Below are positions 42,746 to 51,678 of a stretch of DNA of 53,356 nucleotides, piece by piece. A program made the translations under genes and the position numbers. A model generated the notes under the pieces. It was not told where the DNA came from. It was given only the letters and a program-made list of their open reading frames with translations, and did no database searches. Source of the stretch: Prevotella sp. (GTDB lineage: Bacteria > Bacteroidota > Bacteroidia > Bacteroidales > Bacteroidaceae); assembly GCA_017417465.1 (NCBI GenBank), contig JAFPZD010000261.1, positions 1-53,356 on the forward strand. The letters are read 5' to 3'. Position 1 is the first letter of the stretch. The number at the start of each line of letters is the position of its first letter.

Positions 42746-45163
42746 TTAGAATTTCAACGTTACGCTACCCAACACAGTGCGGCCAGCCATGGGGATAAAG
42801 CCAATCTGATAGTAACGGTTGTCGTTGGTGTGGCCGTAGTCGTCTAGGATGCTGGAGTAGACCCATCCGCTGGCGGCATAGTGCGCATCGAAGACGTTGC
42901 TTACATTGAAGCTGAAGATGGCTTCTTTGATGTGTGGGAATGGGAAAGCACATTGAGATGCGCGACGAGGCGTGCGAAGCGTATAGGAGAGGCGAAGGTT
43001 GCTGGCCGAGTAGGCGGGCAGCGAGCGATCCTTGTTCTCAGTGTTGTCTAAATACTGACGCGACACGAAGTTGGTGTGCCATGCAGCCTGCAGCCCACGC
43101 CAATGGAAATCGACAAATCCGTTGAGGATGGCCGACGGCGAGAAGGCCAGCGTGGTGTTGTCGTAGTGGATGGGGCGGAACGAACTCTCCCAGTCTACCG
43201 ATGCCATCTCGGTAAAGTCTTTCAGCTTGTTCTGGCTCAGGGCGGCATTGCCTTCCAGGGTGAGCACGGGCAGCACGTTCCATGCGGCTGTCAGTTCCAC
43301 GCCCATACGGTAGGAATCCTTGATGTTGGTAGTCAGGTTCTCGCCTATCTCGCTCAGCTCGCCAGTCTGTACAAACTGGTCGGTGTAGTCCATATAATAG
43401 AGGTTCGCACCGAGTCGCACCTGCCGCGTGCTGTAGTTGTAGCCCAGCTCATAGTCCATGAGGCTCTCAGCCTTGGGGAAAGGGTATTTGAAGTTGTCCG
43501 TGAAGTTGTTGCGCTCAGGCTCACGATGGCTTACAGCCACCGAGGCGAAAGCATGATGCGGGCCTTTGCTCCAGCTGATGCCGGCCTTCGGGTTCAGGAA
43601 GTCATACTTCTCGTCGATGTTTAGCTCCTGGTTATACCATCGGCTGGCCTCTTCATAGAACTTGTCGTTGATGCCGCTGGTCTTGTAGCCCACATGGCGG
43701 TATTGCAGGTCGGCAAACGCTTTCCACTGGTCAGTGAACTGGTAGGCAGCCTTCACATAGACGCTGGCATCGAACTTCGAGGCGTCACTGTCGTAGTACT
43801 GATAGTCACCGTCACGGAGGAATAGCTGTCGCACCGTGGCGTTGCTCGTGTAAGTGAGGTAGCCGAAGTGGTCGCTCTCGAAATTCTGCACCGACAGGCC
43901 GCCGATAATGTCCCAGCGGTCGTCGTTATAGTTCACGCTGCCCACCATGCCGTAAGCGTCCTGGTAGTAGCCTTTCTTACGGACGAAGTCGGCCTTCTTG
44001 ATGTTGTTGCCGTCGGCATCGGCAGCGATGAGACCGAACTTCGCCAGTTTATACTGCGGGCGAAACTCGTTGTAGTAGCCGTAGCCGTGGGTGTAGTGGA
44101 GCGTGGCGGTGGCTCTCCAGCGTTCGCCAAAGTCCAAGGCGGCAGTCAGCAGGTTATGGTTCTGCCAGAAGTTGTCGGTAGTCTTCGGCCAGTAACTGCC
44201 GTCGGCCATCTGATAGCGTTCGGTCAAGTAGTTGCCGTTAGCATCCTTCACGAAGAGGCCGTCATCGCCGGTGACGAGCCGCTCGTAGAGCGAGTTGTAC
44301 TTCCCAAGGCCATGGTCGTAGAGGTCACCGTAGGTCTTGATGCCCGTCTTTGTCTGGTAGGCCCAGGAGCCGTCGTCGTAGTTGCCGTCCATCAGCGAGT
44401 AGTCGTTCGAGCCGGCGGTGACGCCGTTCCATGCCTGGCCGGTCTTCTCGAAGTTGCCGAAGTTCTTGTATCTGACGATGACATCGTCAGACACCCAACT
44501 AAGCCCACCGTAATAGGAGCCCGAACGACCGGCGGTGCCATGTATGAAGCCGTCGGTGTTGGTCTCATGGTAGGCTCCATCGACGATGAAGTGTTTCCAC
44601 AGAAGCCCCGTGGAGAACGTGCCTCCCAAATTATAAGTATTGTAAGAGCCATAGCTGGCGCTGACCTCTGCCGACGGTCGCTGCATCGGAGCCTTCGACG
44701 CAAGGGCCACCGTACCGCCGAAAGCACCGTCTCCATTCGTCGACGTTCCCACGCCGCGCTGTATCTGCACCGAGCCAAGGAGTGCACCATAACTGTTCAT
44801 GTTAGCCCAGTAGACACACTGGTCCTCGGGCGAGTTAAGGGGCACGCCGTCGAGCGTCACGTTGATGCGCGAGTCGCCAGCACCACGGATCCTCATATAA
44901 GTAGTTCCCGTGCCTACGCCGTTCTCGCTCCATGCCAGCACGCCAGGCGTGCGGGCGAAGAGGAATGGCAACTCCTGCCCCGTCGTTGAGAAGCGGTTCA
45001 GCTCCTGCCGCTTGATGTTCGTCGTGGCGTAAGGGGCGTCCTTCTGTGTGCGCACGCCGCTGACCACCACTTCCTGCAGTTTCTCCATCTTCAGCGAGTC
45101 GGCATCCTGCGCCGTCGCCGTCATCGTCATGGCCGTCGCCACGAGTAGCATTGTCCTTTTCAT
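42746..45163 (-). CDS. TonB-dependent outer-membrane receptor, probably thiamine uptake
   Basis: 805 residues. Signal peptide (cleavage after about TMTATAQ), plug domain with LQEVVVSGVRTQKDAPY (TonB box region) and RIRGAGDSRINVTLDGVPLN, followed by a large beta barrel ending in phenylalanine (GSVTLKF), the outer-membrane insertion signal. A TPP riboswitch in the 5' leader predicts repression when thiamine is plentiful, so the substrate is likely thiamine (the OMR1 group). pnuT follows. Confidence 0.93.
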   Translation of the reverse strand: MKRTMLLVATAMTMTATAQDADSLKMEKLQEVVVSGVRTQKDAPYATTNIKRQELNRFSTTGQELPFLFARTPGVLAWSENGVGTGTTYMRIRGAGDSRINVTLDGVPLNSPEDQCVYWANMNSYGALLGSVQIQRGVGTSTNGDGAFGGTVALASKAPMQRPSAEVSASYGSYNTYNLGGTFSTGLLWKHFIVDGAYHETNTDGFIHGTAGRSGSYYGGLSWVSDDVIVRYKNFGNFEKTGQAWNGVTAGSNDYSLMDGNYDDGSWAYQTKTGIKTYGDLYDHGLGKYNSLYERLVTGDDGLFVKDANGNYLTERYQMADGSYWPKTTDNFWQNHNLLTAALDFGERWRATATLHYTHGYGYYNEFRPQYKLAKFGLIAADADGNNIKKADFVRKKGYYQDAYGMVGSVNYNDDRWDIIGGLSVQNFESDHFGYLTYTSNATVRQLFLRDGDYQYYDSDASKFDASVYVKAAYQFTDQWKAFADLQYRHVGYKTSGINDKFYEEASRWYNQELNIDEKYDFLNPKAGISWSKGPHHAFASVAVSHREPERNNFTDNFKYPFPKAESLMDYELGYNYSTRQVRLGANLYYMDYTDQFVQTGELSEIGENLTTNIKDSYRMGVELTAAWNVLPVLTLEGNAALSQNKLKDFTEMASVDWESSFRPIHYDNTTLAFSPSAILNGFVDFHWRGLQAAWHTNFVSRQYLDNTENKDRSLPAYSASNLRLSYTLRTPRRASQCAFPFPHIKEAIFSFNVSNVFDAHYAASGWVYSSILDDYGHTNDNRYYQIGFIPMAGRTVLGSVTLKF

Positions 45164-45206
45164 CTGACCTTAAATTGTTTAACGTTCAACAAAAAGGGGA
45201 CATTGA

Positions 45207-45290
45207 GAGCATTCCATCCCTTCGGCGGCACTACCCGCATCAGGTTCTGAGGGTATCATCTCAGCCCGCCAACAGGCAGGCACCCCTTGA
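45207..45290 (-). promoter_or_regulatory. TPP riboswitch (THI element)
   Basis: On the minus strand: GGGGTGCC (P1/P2 start), CTGAGAT, ACCCTCAGAACCTGAT (THI core; the usual CTGAnnA...ACCyTTGAACCTGA), GCGGGTAGTGCCGCCG (P4/P5) and GAAGGGATGG. All invariant segments are present in order. It lies in the leader between the promoter and the TonB receptor start. After the aptamer TCCCCTTTTTG could belong to a terminator-like expression platform. Confidence 0.96.
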
Positions 45291-45299
45291 ATTCGGGTG

Positions 45300-45331
45300 C
45301 AAAGGTACTAAGTTTTCGGCAAACGCCCAAA
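45300..45331 (-). promoter_or_regulatory. Promoter of the thiamine uptake operon
   Basis: Complement: TTTG (45328-45331), 20 bp, TACCTTTG (45300-45307), then CACCCG. It directly precedes the riboswitch, so the aptamer is at the very 5' end of the transcript. 45332-45491 between it and the next gene holds no feature I recognise. Confidence 0.82.
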
Positions 45332-45491
45332 CATTCGGCAGCTTTTTTTCGCTGTGTGCTGCCAAAGGGCTCTGCCCGATACGAAGAGAGGTGCGAAGCG
45401 GTCTGTTTCCGCCTCGCACCTCCGTCTGCTCTTCAAACTCTAATGCTTTTCGGAGCGGGTGACATGCTTTTCAGAACGGGTGACGACTGTC

Positions 45492-47603
45492 TTAGCGTCT
45501 CACCACCTTGCGGATGCTGCCGTCGGCGAAGCGCAAGATGTTCACGCCGCGCTGAAGGCCTGTCACCGGCTGTCCAGCACTGTTGAAGATGCTTGTCGTG
45601 TGTTTTCCAATATTGTTGTTATGCAGTGCGATGCCTGTCGTGCCTCCCGACTTCGAAATGCCGATGGCGTCGATGGTAAGCCAGGGCAGCCACTCGCCCT
45701 CGCCCTCGGCGTAGATGGCAAGGCGCACCAGTCCCGTCATGTTGGCGAACGGGGCGCTGAACCGATCCTGTTCGTCCATTTCGCACAGCTCTTCACTGTC
45801 GAGCTTTCCGATGACGTGGGCCTCGCTGAAGGCTTCTCCCTCGGGAGCCACCAACAGTTGCAGGTTGAAGTATTCGCCCTCGAACTCCTCGTCTGACGTG
45901 TAGTCGATGTAGGCCTCGAAGCTTGCCGTCGGGTCGTTGCCGAGGTCAATTAGCGGCGAGACCACCCATGAGTAGCTCTCCTCGTCCTCGGGCATGTAGC
46001 GCAGCAGCGTGTTCTCGCTGGTGTAGTAGCGCTTCACGCTGAAGTCGCCCTCGTCCTCCGCCAGTTCGTCGCCGAGCTGTCCGCCATAGGTCAGCCATCC
46101 GCCCATGTCGTCAAGGGGCGTCTCTTCCATGACCAGCTCGAAGGGAGCCGTGAGGGCCGCCTCGCTGTCGTCGGCTGTCGTCGGAACGGTGTAGTCGCCG
46201 TTCTCGTTGAAGATGCGGAACACCTTGATGCCGGGGGCTTTCGATTCCCCTTGCTCACGGTAGAAGAGGTAAGAGGCCTCGGGCTCGACAATCAGGATCG
46301 CGCCCGTCACTTCGAGGTTGCGGCCGATGGTGCGCTTCCACACCTGATTGCCTTCAGCGTCGTAGCGGGCAATGACGAACGAGTTCTGGACGTAGCCCTC
46401 AACGTCGCGGTAGGCCACGATCCAGTCGCCACCGGGCAGGGCACCGCTGCCTATCGGACCGAAGGAGTAATTGTTCGTCAGGTCCTTCTGGGCTATCTGC
46501 TGCGCTTCTTCGCCGAAGAGGTAGTCGCCGGCGTAATTGAACTTCTGGAGCATCACGGTGAAACCAGTGGCCAGCTTCGACTCGAAGTCGACGAGCACCT
46601 CTTCGGTCTCGGGGTTCAGCGCAATGTTGCAGTAGTTGTGGTCGTACTCTTCGCTGCAATAGGCGTCCAGGCCGCTCAGCCCGAAGCCCAGCGTTCCGTC
46701 GGCGCTGATGTACTGCACCCTGATGTTACTGGCGTTCTTCGTCTGGTCGTACATGTAGGCCACGGCCGCACCGCCCCTACCGTCGCTGGCTATGCGGTAG
46801 GGATTGACCGACTTCGTGGCGCTGACGTTGGAGTCGTAGACGACGGGTTCGCCCCACACTTCGGTCAGGTCGGGCGTCAGGCGATGCACTCTGGCCCCCT
46901 CCTCGCAGTCGTCGAAGAGCAGGAAGTCACCGTCGGCCGAAGGAACAATCTGCAAGGTCATCGACGACGATTCCCACTCGCGGGGCTCCGGCCAGGCTGC
47001 TACGCCGTCGTTGTCGATGCGCTGAATGAACTTGCGGTCGCTGGTCTTGAAGATGAAGTACGTGTCCTCGCCGACGACGTAGGCATCGGTCGTTGGCGTG
47101 CTGCCGTAGTCGCTGTACGTGATGCCGTCGAGGCCCCACAGGAAGTTGCCGTCCTGGTCAATCTTGTAGATGGCTGGCTGGAAAGCGCTGGGCTTGCCGC
47201 CAGCTTCTAACGAGGGTTCGTCGCACCGGCTGTCGGCAACCGTAACGATGGCACTGCCGTCAGCAGCAATGCAGAGGCGATGGCTCGACCACCACGTCGG
47301 CGTGGCGTGGTCGTTCACCAAGATGGGCTCGTCGAACACGGGGCATCCGTCGCTGTCGAGCAGCTGGACGTAAGTCCTCACCGCGGTGAAGGTGCTTTCG
47401 CCAATCTCCTTGCGGCCCCACGTCATCCAGTAGAGCCAAGTCTTGCCGTCGCTGGTGCGCTGTGCCTGCGGGTTACGGGCGTAGTTCTCACTCTGTCCTG
47501 TTGCGTCGTAAACGCAGTTAGGCGTTTCGTCAGTGTTCCACTGCGCGTGGATACCAAGGGTCGTAGCCAGGGCTACGGTGGTTAGGAATAATGCTTTCTT
47601 CAT
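45492..47603 (-). CDS. Large secreted protein, probably beta-propeller, function unknown
   Basis: 703 residues, signal peptide (MKKALFLTTVALATTLGIHAQ). Residues ~40-480 contain repeated blades of the type 'QxxDxDGxxxW', 'SDGRGGAAVAY', 'YDAEGNQVWKRT' and 'GDWIVAYRD', typical of a beta-propeller. About 495-650 looks like a jelly-roll module ('WVVSPLIDLG...', 'RLAIYAEG'). The C-terminus ends IFNSAGQPVTGLQRGVNILR, then FADGSIRKVVRR, the cell-surface tail of secreted Bacteroidales proteins. Own promoter. Adjacent to the TPR/HTH regulator, with which it may be linked. Ligand unknown. Confidence 0.85.
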   Translation of the reverse strand: MKKALFLTTVALATTLGIHAQWNTDETPNCVYDATGQSENYARNPQAQRTSDGKTWLYWMTWGRKEIGESTFTAVRTYVQLLDSDGCPVFDEPILVNDHATPTWWSSHRLCIAADGSAIVTVADSRCDEPSLEAGGKPSAFQPAIYKIDQDGNFLWGLDGITYSDYGSTPTTDAYVVGEDTYFIFKTSDRKFIQRIDNDGVAAWPEPREWESSSMTLQIVPSADGDFLLFDDCEEGARVHRLTPDLTEVWGEPVVYDSNVSATKSVNPYRIASDGRGGAAVAYMYDQTKNASNIRVQYISADGTLGFGLSGLDAYCSEEYDHNYCNIALNPETEEVLVDFESKLATGFTVMLQKFNYAGDYLFGEEAQQIAQKDLTNNYSFGPIGSGALPGGDWIVAYRDVEGYVQNSFVIARYDAEGNQVWKRTIGRNLEVTGAILIVEPEASYLFYREQGESKAPGIKVFRIFNENGDYTVPTTADDSEAALTAPFELVMEETPLDDMGGWLTYGGQLGDELAEDEGDFSVKRYYTSENTLLRYMPEDEESYSWVVSPLIDLGNDPTASFEAYIDYTSDEEFEGEYFNLQLLVAPEGEAFSEAHVIGKLDSEELCEMDEQDRFSAPFANMTGLVRLAIYAEGEGEWLPWLTIDAIGISKSGGTTGIALHNNNIGKHTTSIFNSAGQPVTGLQRGVNILRFADGSIRKVVRR

Positions 47604-47692
47604 AATTAATATGTTTAAGAGTTAATGGTTGTTGGTCGCCTCGTTCTGTAGGGAGAGGCGTGCAAAGCGATTGCCGCCCTCATTTCAGGCTG

Positions 47693-47723
47693 CAAAGGTA
47701 GCCCATTTCACCGAGACGGCAAA
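47693..47723 (-). promoter_or_regulatory. Promoter of the large secreted protein gene
   Basis: Complement: TTTG (47720-47723), 19 bp, TACCTTTG (47693-47700), then CAG. Located 90 bp before the start, within the 171-bp gap to the regulator gene; full consensus. Confidence 0.8.
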
Positions 47724-47774
47724 AGGGAAGGTATAGACAAAAGTATAGACAAGTGGATTAAAAAAGACTAATCC

Positions 47775-49196
47775 TTAGATTCCATCGACAAAGCGCTTCA
47801 GGTCGTCTTCGGGTGCCAGGCCGAGTTTCTTGCGCAGTCGGTAGCGGGCAGTGTTCAGGCTCGAGACAGAGATTCCTAAGGCGGTAGCCATAGCTTGCGT
47901 CTTAATGTTCATACGGATGAATCCGGCCAGCCGGACGTCGTTGTCGGTCAGTTGCGGGAAGCGAGCCTTAACGCGCTCTAAGAAGTCGGCCTGCTGCTCC
48001 CTGAGGTTCAGCTCGAGGGCGCTTAATTTACCGATGGAATCGGAGTTTTCTGCTATTTCGGCCAGTTGAATGCTCATGCTGACGTTGTGCTTGTAGGCGT
48101 GGTCGAGCTTCTCCTCGTTCTGTCGCATCTTCAGCTCCAGCAGTTCCCTCTCAAGCCGCTGCCGCTCTATTTCGGTGTCCAGCCGCTGTTTCTCCACCTC
48201 AGCCATGCGGCGGCGCGTCTCAGCCGCGCGTCGGAGGGCATGGATGACAATGACGAGGGCGATAATGACCAGCACCATAGCCGCGATGATAACAACGTGC
48301 ATCGTGCGGGTTCGGCGGTTCTCGAACTCCTTCTGTTCCAGCTGGATCTTTCCCTTCAGAGCGGCAATCTGGTAGTTCACCTGCGTGCCGCGCAGCTGCG
48401 TCGTGCGCGCCTCAAGCTCGTTGCGGTGGCGCATGTAGTTCTCCATGTCGGCTCGCAGGCTGTCGATGCTGCAGAGCAGGCGAAGCTGCAGAATCTCGTT
48501 GTCGGCGGCATCGTACTGGCGGGAGTATTCCACGCCTCTCTCTGCGTAGTGATAGGCCGAGTCGTAGGCGGCGTGGTGATAGAGCAGGCTGCTCTTCAGG
48601 TAGCAGTAGCCCACGAGGTAGAGCCCGTAGTCCATCGGCTTGCTGCGCTCAAACTCGTCGACCACCTCTTGCAGGTGCTCGTAGTCCTGCCCCATGAGGT
48701 ACGTCTCGCCGAGGTTGGCCAGCTCAATGTAGACGTAGGCCGTGTCCTGAGGGTAGAGCCGGCGGTCCAGTTCGATGACCTCTTTCCCGCAAGTGGCAGA
48801 GGCTTCGAAGTCGCCGTCTATCTTTGCCAGGAAGAGGGCCTTCATGCGGTAATAGTACTGCGAGGCAAAGGTTTCCGGTTGCGTGTTCTCCATGTAGTCC
48901 AGCGACTTCAGCAGCTCGTAGGCGTCTTCGCTACGGCCGGTCAGCTCATAGGTCATGACCATGTAGACGCCCGCAGTGAAGTAGGCCTCGTCGTTGCCCT
49001 CTTTCCGGGCAGCGTCCATGGCGGCCTGCAGGTGGTTGAGCGCTCCGATGATGTCGCTGTCGTAGTAGTCCTTGCAGCCTTGTTCAACGAGCGCCTTCGC
49101 CTTTTCTGTCTGCGAACCGGCACAGCCAACCAGCCCAGCGGAGGCCGCCAGAAGGGTCAGCAGGAAGAGTGTGGTTTTGCCTATGAAGTGTCTCAT
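47775..49196 (-). CDS. TPR lipoprotein-like, membrane-spanning HTH regulator
   Basis: 473 residues. N-terminal signal with a lipobox-like LVGC (Cys25), then helical TPR-like repeats (about 30-250), a single membrane helix (HVVIIAAMVLVIIALVIVIHA, 300-320), a coiled coil (about 325-395), and a C-terminal LuxR-like helix-turn-helix (LTDNDVRLAGFIRMNIKT...LGISVSSLNTARYRLRKKLG). So the sensor part would be outside and the DNA-binding part in the cytoplasm. This layout occurs in many Prevotella and Bacteroides regulators with no known signal. It precedes the secreted-protein gene by 171 bp. Confidence 0.85.
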   Translation of the reverse strand: MRHFIGKTTLFLLTLLAASAGLVGCAGSQTEKAKALVEQGCKDYYDSDIIGALNHLQAAMDAARKEGNDEAYFTAGVYMVMTYELTGRSEDAYELLKSLDYMENTQPETFASQYYYRMKALFLAKIDGDFEASATCGKEVIELDRRLYPQDTAYVYIELANLGETYLMGQDYEHLQEVVDEFERSKPMDYGLYLVGYCYLKSSLLYHHAAYDSAYHYAERGVEYSRQYDAADNEILQLRLLCSIDSLRADMENYMRHRNELEARTTQLRGTQVNYQIAALKGKIQLEQKEFENRRTRTMHVVIIAAMVLVIIALVIVIHALRRAAETRRRMAEVEKQRLDTEIERQRLERELLELKMRQNEEKLDHAYKHNVSMSIQLAEIAENSDSIGKLSALELNLREQQADFLERVKARFPQLTDNDVRLAGFIRMNIKTQAMATALGISVSSLNTARYRLRKKLGLAPEDDLKRFVDGI

Positions 49197-49203
49197 CGCC
49201 GTG

Positions 49204-49211
49204 CAAAATTA
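49204..49211 (-). promoter_or_regulatory. Promoter -7 box of the TPR/HTH regulator
   Basis: Complement TAATTTTGCAC, only 8 bp before the ATG at 49196, so the message would be nearly leaderless. Confidence 0.5.
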
Positions 49212-49357
49212 CACCTTTTTGGCGACTAACCGCGCCCGAAGCATCGAAAAGTCCCATTCTTTAACTCCCTTTAACGCCTTGCCCGCCCTTGACGGCAAAA
49301 CGCCCCTCTCCATGAAGAAAAAACGGCTCTGCCTGCACGTTTTTGCCAATTATTTTG

Positions 49358-49365
49358 TACTTTTG
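49358..49365 (+). promoter_or_regulatory. dgt promoter -7 box and leader hairpin
   Basis: TACTTTTG followed by CACCG; leader of about 90 nt. The leader carries a hairpin CAGTCCG/CGGACTG (49397-49403 and 49412-49418). TTTTTG lies 12 bp upstream instead of 19-20. Confidence 0.5.
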
Positions 49366-49459
49366 CACCGATTTTATGTAGGGGTGGGCCCTATCACAGT
49401 CCGAAAAGGTGCGGACTGCCGCGGTGTTTCCCCCTGTCAGAACAAGAGAATGTAGCAAT

Positions 49460-50800
49460 ATGATGGACTGGAAACAACTGATTTCAAACCGCCGCCTCGG
49501 GCAGGAACACCGCCATCCGGAGCGCCACGACGACCGCACGGAGTTCAAGCGCGACTACGACCGGCTGATCTTCTCGGCACCCTTCCGACGTCTCCAGAAC
49601 AAGACGCAGGTGTTCCCCCTGCCGGGCAGCATCTTCGTTCACAACCGGCTGACGCACTCCTTGGAGGTTGCCAGCGTGGGAATGTCGCTCGGCAACGATG
49701 TCAGCCAGCACCTCTGTGCCCGCAATGCCGACTACCGCAACAGCCTCGTGGCCGAAATCGGGCAGATCGTGGCCACCGCCTGCCTGGCCCACGACCTGGG
49801 GAACCCACCCTTCGGCCACTCTGGCGAAAAGGCCATCCAGACGTTCTTTACTGAGGGCAAGGGCAGCAGTCTCCGTGAGAAGGTATCGCCAACATTCTGG
49901 AGTGACATCACCCACTTCGAGGGCAACGCCAATGGCTTCCGTCTGCTCACCCACCAGTTCAAGGGACGCCGCCCAGGTGGCTTCGTCATGACCTACTCCA
50001 CGCTGGCCAGCATCGTGAAGTACCCCTTCGCGTCGTCGGTCGCCGGCAAGAAGGGCAAGTTTGGGTTCTTCAACAGCGAGGCGGAGACCTTCGAGCGCAT
50101 CGCCGACGCGATGGGCATCATACGTCTGTCAGCGCCCGGCGAGCCCCTGCGCTATGTCCGCCACCCGTTGGTCTACCTTGTCGAGGCTGCCGACGACATC
50201 TGCTACGAGATTATGGATATCGAGGATGCCCACAAACTGAAAATCCTCACCTTCGACGAGACGGTTCACCTCATGCTCGACTTCTTCGACGAGACGGTGC
50301 AGCGCCACATCCTCCAGCGCATCGACGAAGAGCAGCTGACCGACCGCAACGAGCAGGTGCAGTATCTGCGAGCCTGTGTCATTGGCAAGCTGGAGAACGA
50401 GTGTGTACAGACGTTCATCGACCATGAGGAGGAGATTCTCAGCGGCACCTTCACGGGCGCACTCATCGACCACATTGCGCCCGTGCCCCGTCAAGCCTAC
50501 GAGACCTGCTCGCGCATCTCAAAAGAGCGTATCTACATGAGCCAGCCCGTGCTCGACGTGGAGCTGTCGGGTTACCGCATCATGGCCACGCTGATGGAGC
50601 TGATGATTGAGGCCATCGAGCACCCCGAGCGTTTCTACTCACGACAGCTCATCGGGCGCGTCTCGTCGCAGTACGACATTGAGAACCTGTCGTTGGAAAC
50701 GCGTCTCATGGCCGTCATCGACTATATCAGCGGCATGACCGACGTCTATGCCCTCGATGTCTACCAGAAAATCTGTGGTATCTCGCTACCTATCGTATAA
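49460..50800 (+). CDS. dgt: Deoxyguanosinetriphosphate triphosphohydrolase-like protein
   Basis: 446 residues from ATG 49460 (MMDWKQLISNRRLG; a second ATG follows at once). HD-domain enzyme splitting dGTP to deoxyguanosine and triphosphate. FSAPFRRLQNKTQVFPL, HNRLTHSLEVASVG (first His, near 66), HDLGNPPFGHSGE (HD pair at 111-112) and YLVEAADDICYEIMDIED are all present. Substrate range of this subgroup is not certain. Convergent with the methyltransferase gene. Confidence 0.93.
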   Translation: MMDWKQLISNRRLGQEHRHPERHDDRTEFKRDYDRLIFSAPFRRLQNKTQVFPLPGSIFVHNRLTHSLEVASVGMSLGNDVSQHLCARNADYRNSLVAEIGQIVATACLAHDLGNPPFGHSGEKAIQTFFTEGKGSSLREKVSPTFWSDITHFEGNANGFRLLTHQFKGRRPGGFVMTYSTLASIVKYPFASSVAGKKGKFGFFNSEAETFERIADAMGIIRLSAPGEPLRYVRHPLVYLVEAADDICYEIMDIEDAHKLKILTFDETVHLMLDFFDETVQRHILQRIDEEQLTDRNEQVQYLRACVIGKLENECVQTFIDHEEEILSGTFTGALIDHIAPVPRQAYETCSRISKERIYMSQPVLDVELSGYRIMATLMELMIEAIEHPERFYSRQLIGRVSSQYDIENLSLETRLMAVIDYISGMTDVYALDVYQKICGISLPIV

Positions 50801-50804
50801 GAAG

Positions 50805-50876
50805 ATGAAAGATGAAAAATGAAAAATGAAAAATGAACTTCATCTTTCATCTTTAATCTTTAATCTTTAATCTTTC
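50805..50876. repeat. AATGAAAAATGAAAAATG / TCTTTAATCTTTAATC inverted repeat
   Basis: AGATGAAAGATGAAAAATG words followed by the complementary TTCATCTTTCATCTTTAATC. It overlaps the last codons of the methyltransferase gene (stop at 50867) and starts just after the dgt stop. It can form a hairpin between convergent genes and may serve both as terminator. Confidence 0.8.
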
Positions 50877-51661
50877 CGCCTCTGTCTTACTGCCTCAAAA
50901 AGGAGGATAGCGGCGCTGACGCTGACATTCAGCGAGTCGACGCGTCCCAGCATCGGGATGCGTATATGTGCGTCAGCCGCCTCACGCCACTGGGTGGTCA
51001 GTCCTGTGGCCTCAGTGCCCATGACGAGGGCGATGCCACGCCGCATGTCCGTGTCGTAGTAGAGCTTTGAGTCCTGCAGCTGGGCAGTAAGAATCGTAAT
51101 GCCCCGTTGCTTCAGGAAAGCGATACACGCCTCGGAGGTGCAGGCCACACAGGGCACACTGAAGAAGGCGCCCACGGAACTGCGAATGAGGTTAGGATTG
51201 TAGAGGTCGGTGAGCGGATCGCAGACCATCACGGCGTCGGCACCTGCCGCATCGGCACTGCGCAGCACGGCTCCCAGGTTGCCTGGCTTCTCGACTCGCT
51301 CCAGGACGACGATGAGGGGCGACGGCGACAGCCGAAGGTCATCCAGTATCCGTTCACGCATACGCACCGTGGCCATGAGCCCCTCCGTACCACCGCGATA
51401 GGCCATCTTCTCGTACACTTGCTCCGAGACCTCGTAGACGGGCGTCGACACTGGCAGAGACGGCATGCCCTCATGGCCATCGATGTCGGTAAGCAGCGAG
51501 TGGCAGCAGAACACGCTGCCCACCTCATAGCCCGTCTCCACACAGTGATGCAGCTCACGGCGCCCCTCCACGACGAAGAGCCCCGTCTTACGACGTTCTG
51601 ACGATTTCTGCTGCAAAAGGAGCAGCTCCTTCACTTTCGGGTTCTGTGCGCTGGTAATCAT
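50867..51661 (-). CDS. TrmH/SpoU-family RNA 2'-O-methyltransferase
   Basis: 264 residues. N-terminal substrate-binding part (AQNPKVKELLLLQQKSSERR, FVVEGRRELHHC) and a C-terminal SPOUT domain with the three motifs: EKPGNLGAVLRSADAAG, ALVMGTEATGL and IPMLGRVDSLNVSVSAAILL. Methylates a ribose of rRNA or tRNA; exact site not predictable here. 17 bp downstream of sufS and probably co-transcribed. Confidence 0.93.
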   Translation of the reverse strand: MITSAQNPKVKELLLLQQKSSERRKTGLFVVEGRRELHHCVETGYEVGSVFCCHSLLTDIDGHEGMPSLPVSTPVYEVSEQVYEKMAYRGGTEGLMATVRMRERILDDLRLSPSPLIVVLERVEKPGNLGAVLRSADAAGADAVMVCDPLTDLYNPNLIRSSVGAFFSVPCVACTSEACIAFLKQRGITILTAQLQDSKLYYDTDMRRGIALVMGTEATGLTTQWREAADAHIRIPMLGRVDSLNVSVSAAILLFEAVRQRRKD

Positions 51662-51678
51662 GGGGCCAGGGGTTTGGT

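Noticed and set aside
42151-42798. Plus-strand frame with SGFSGISG repeats opposite pnuT
   Set aside because: It arises because the 9-bp unit is nearly palindromic (CCGG) and stop-free on both strands; the minus-strand frame has clear PnuC helices.
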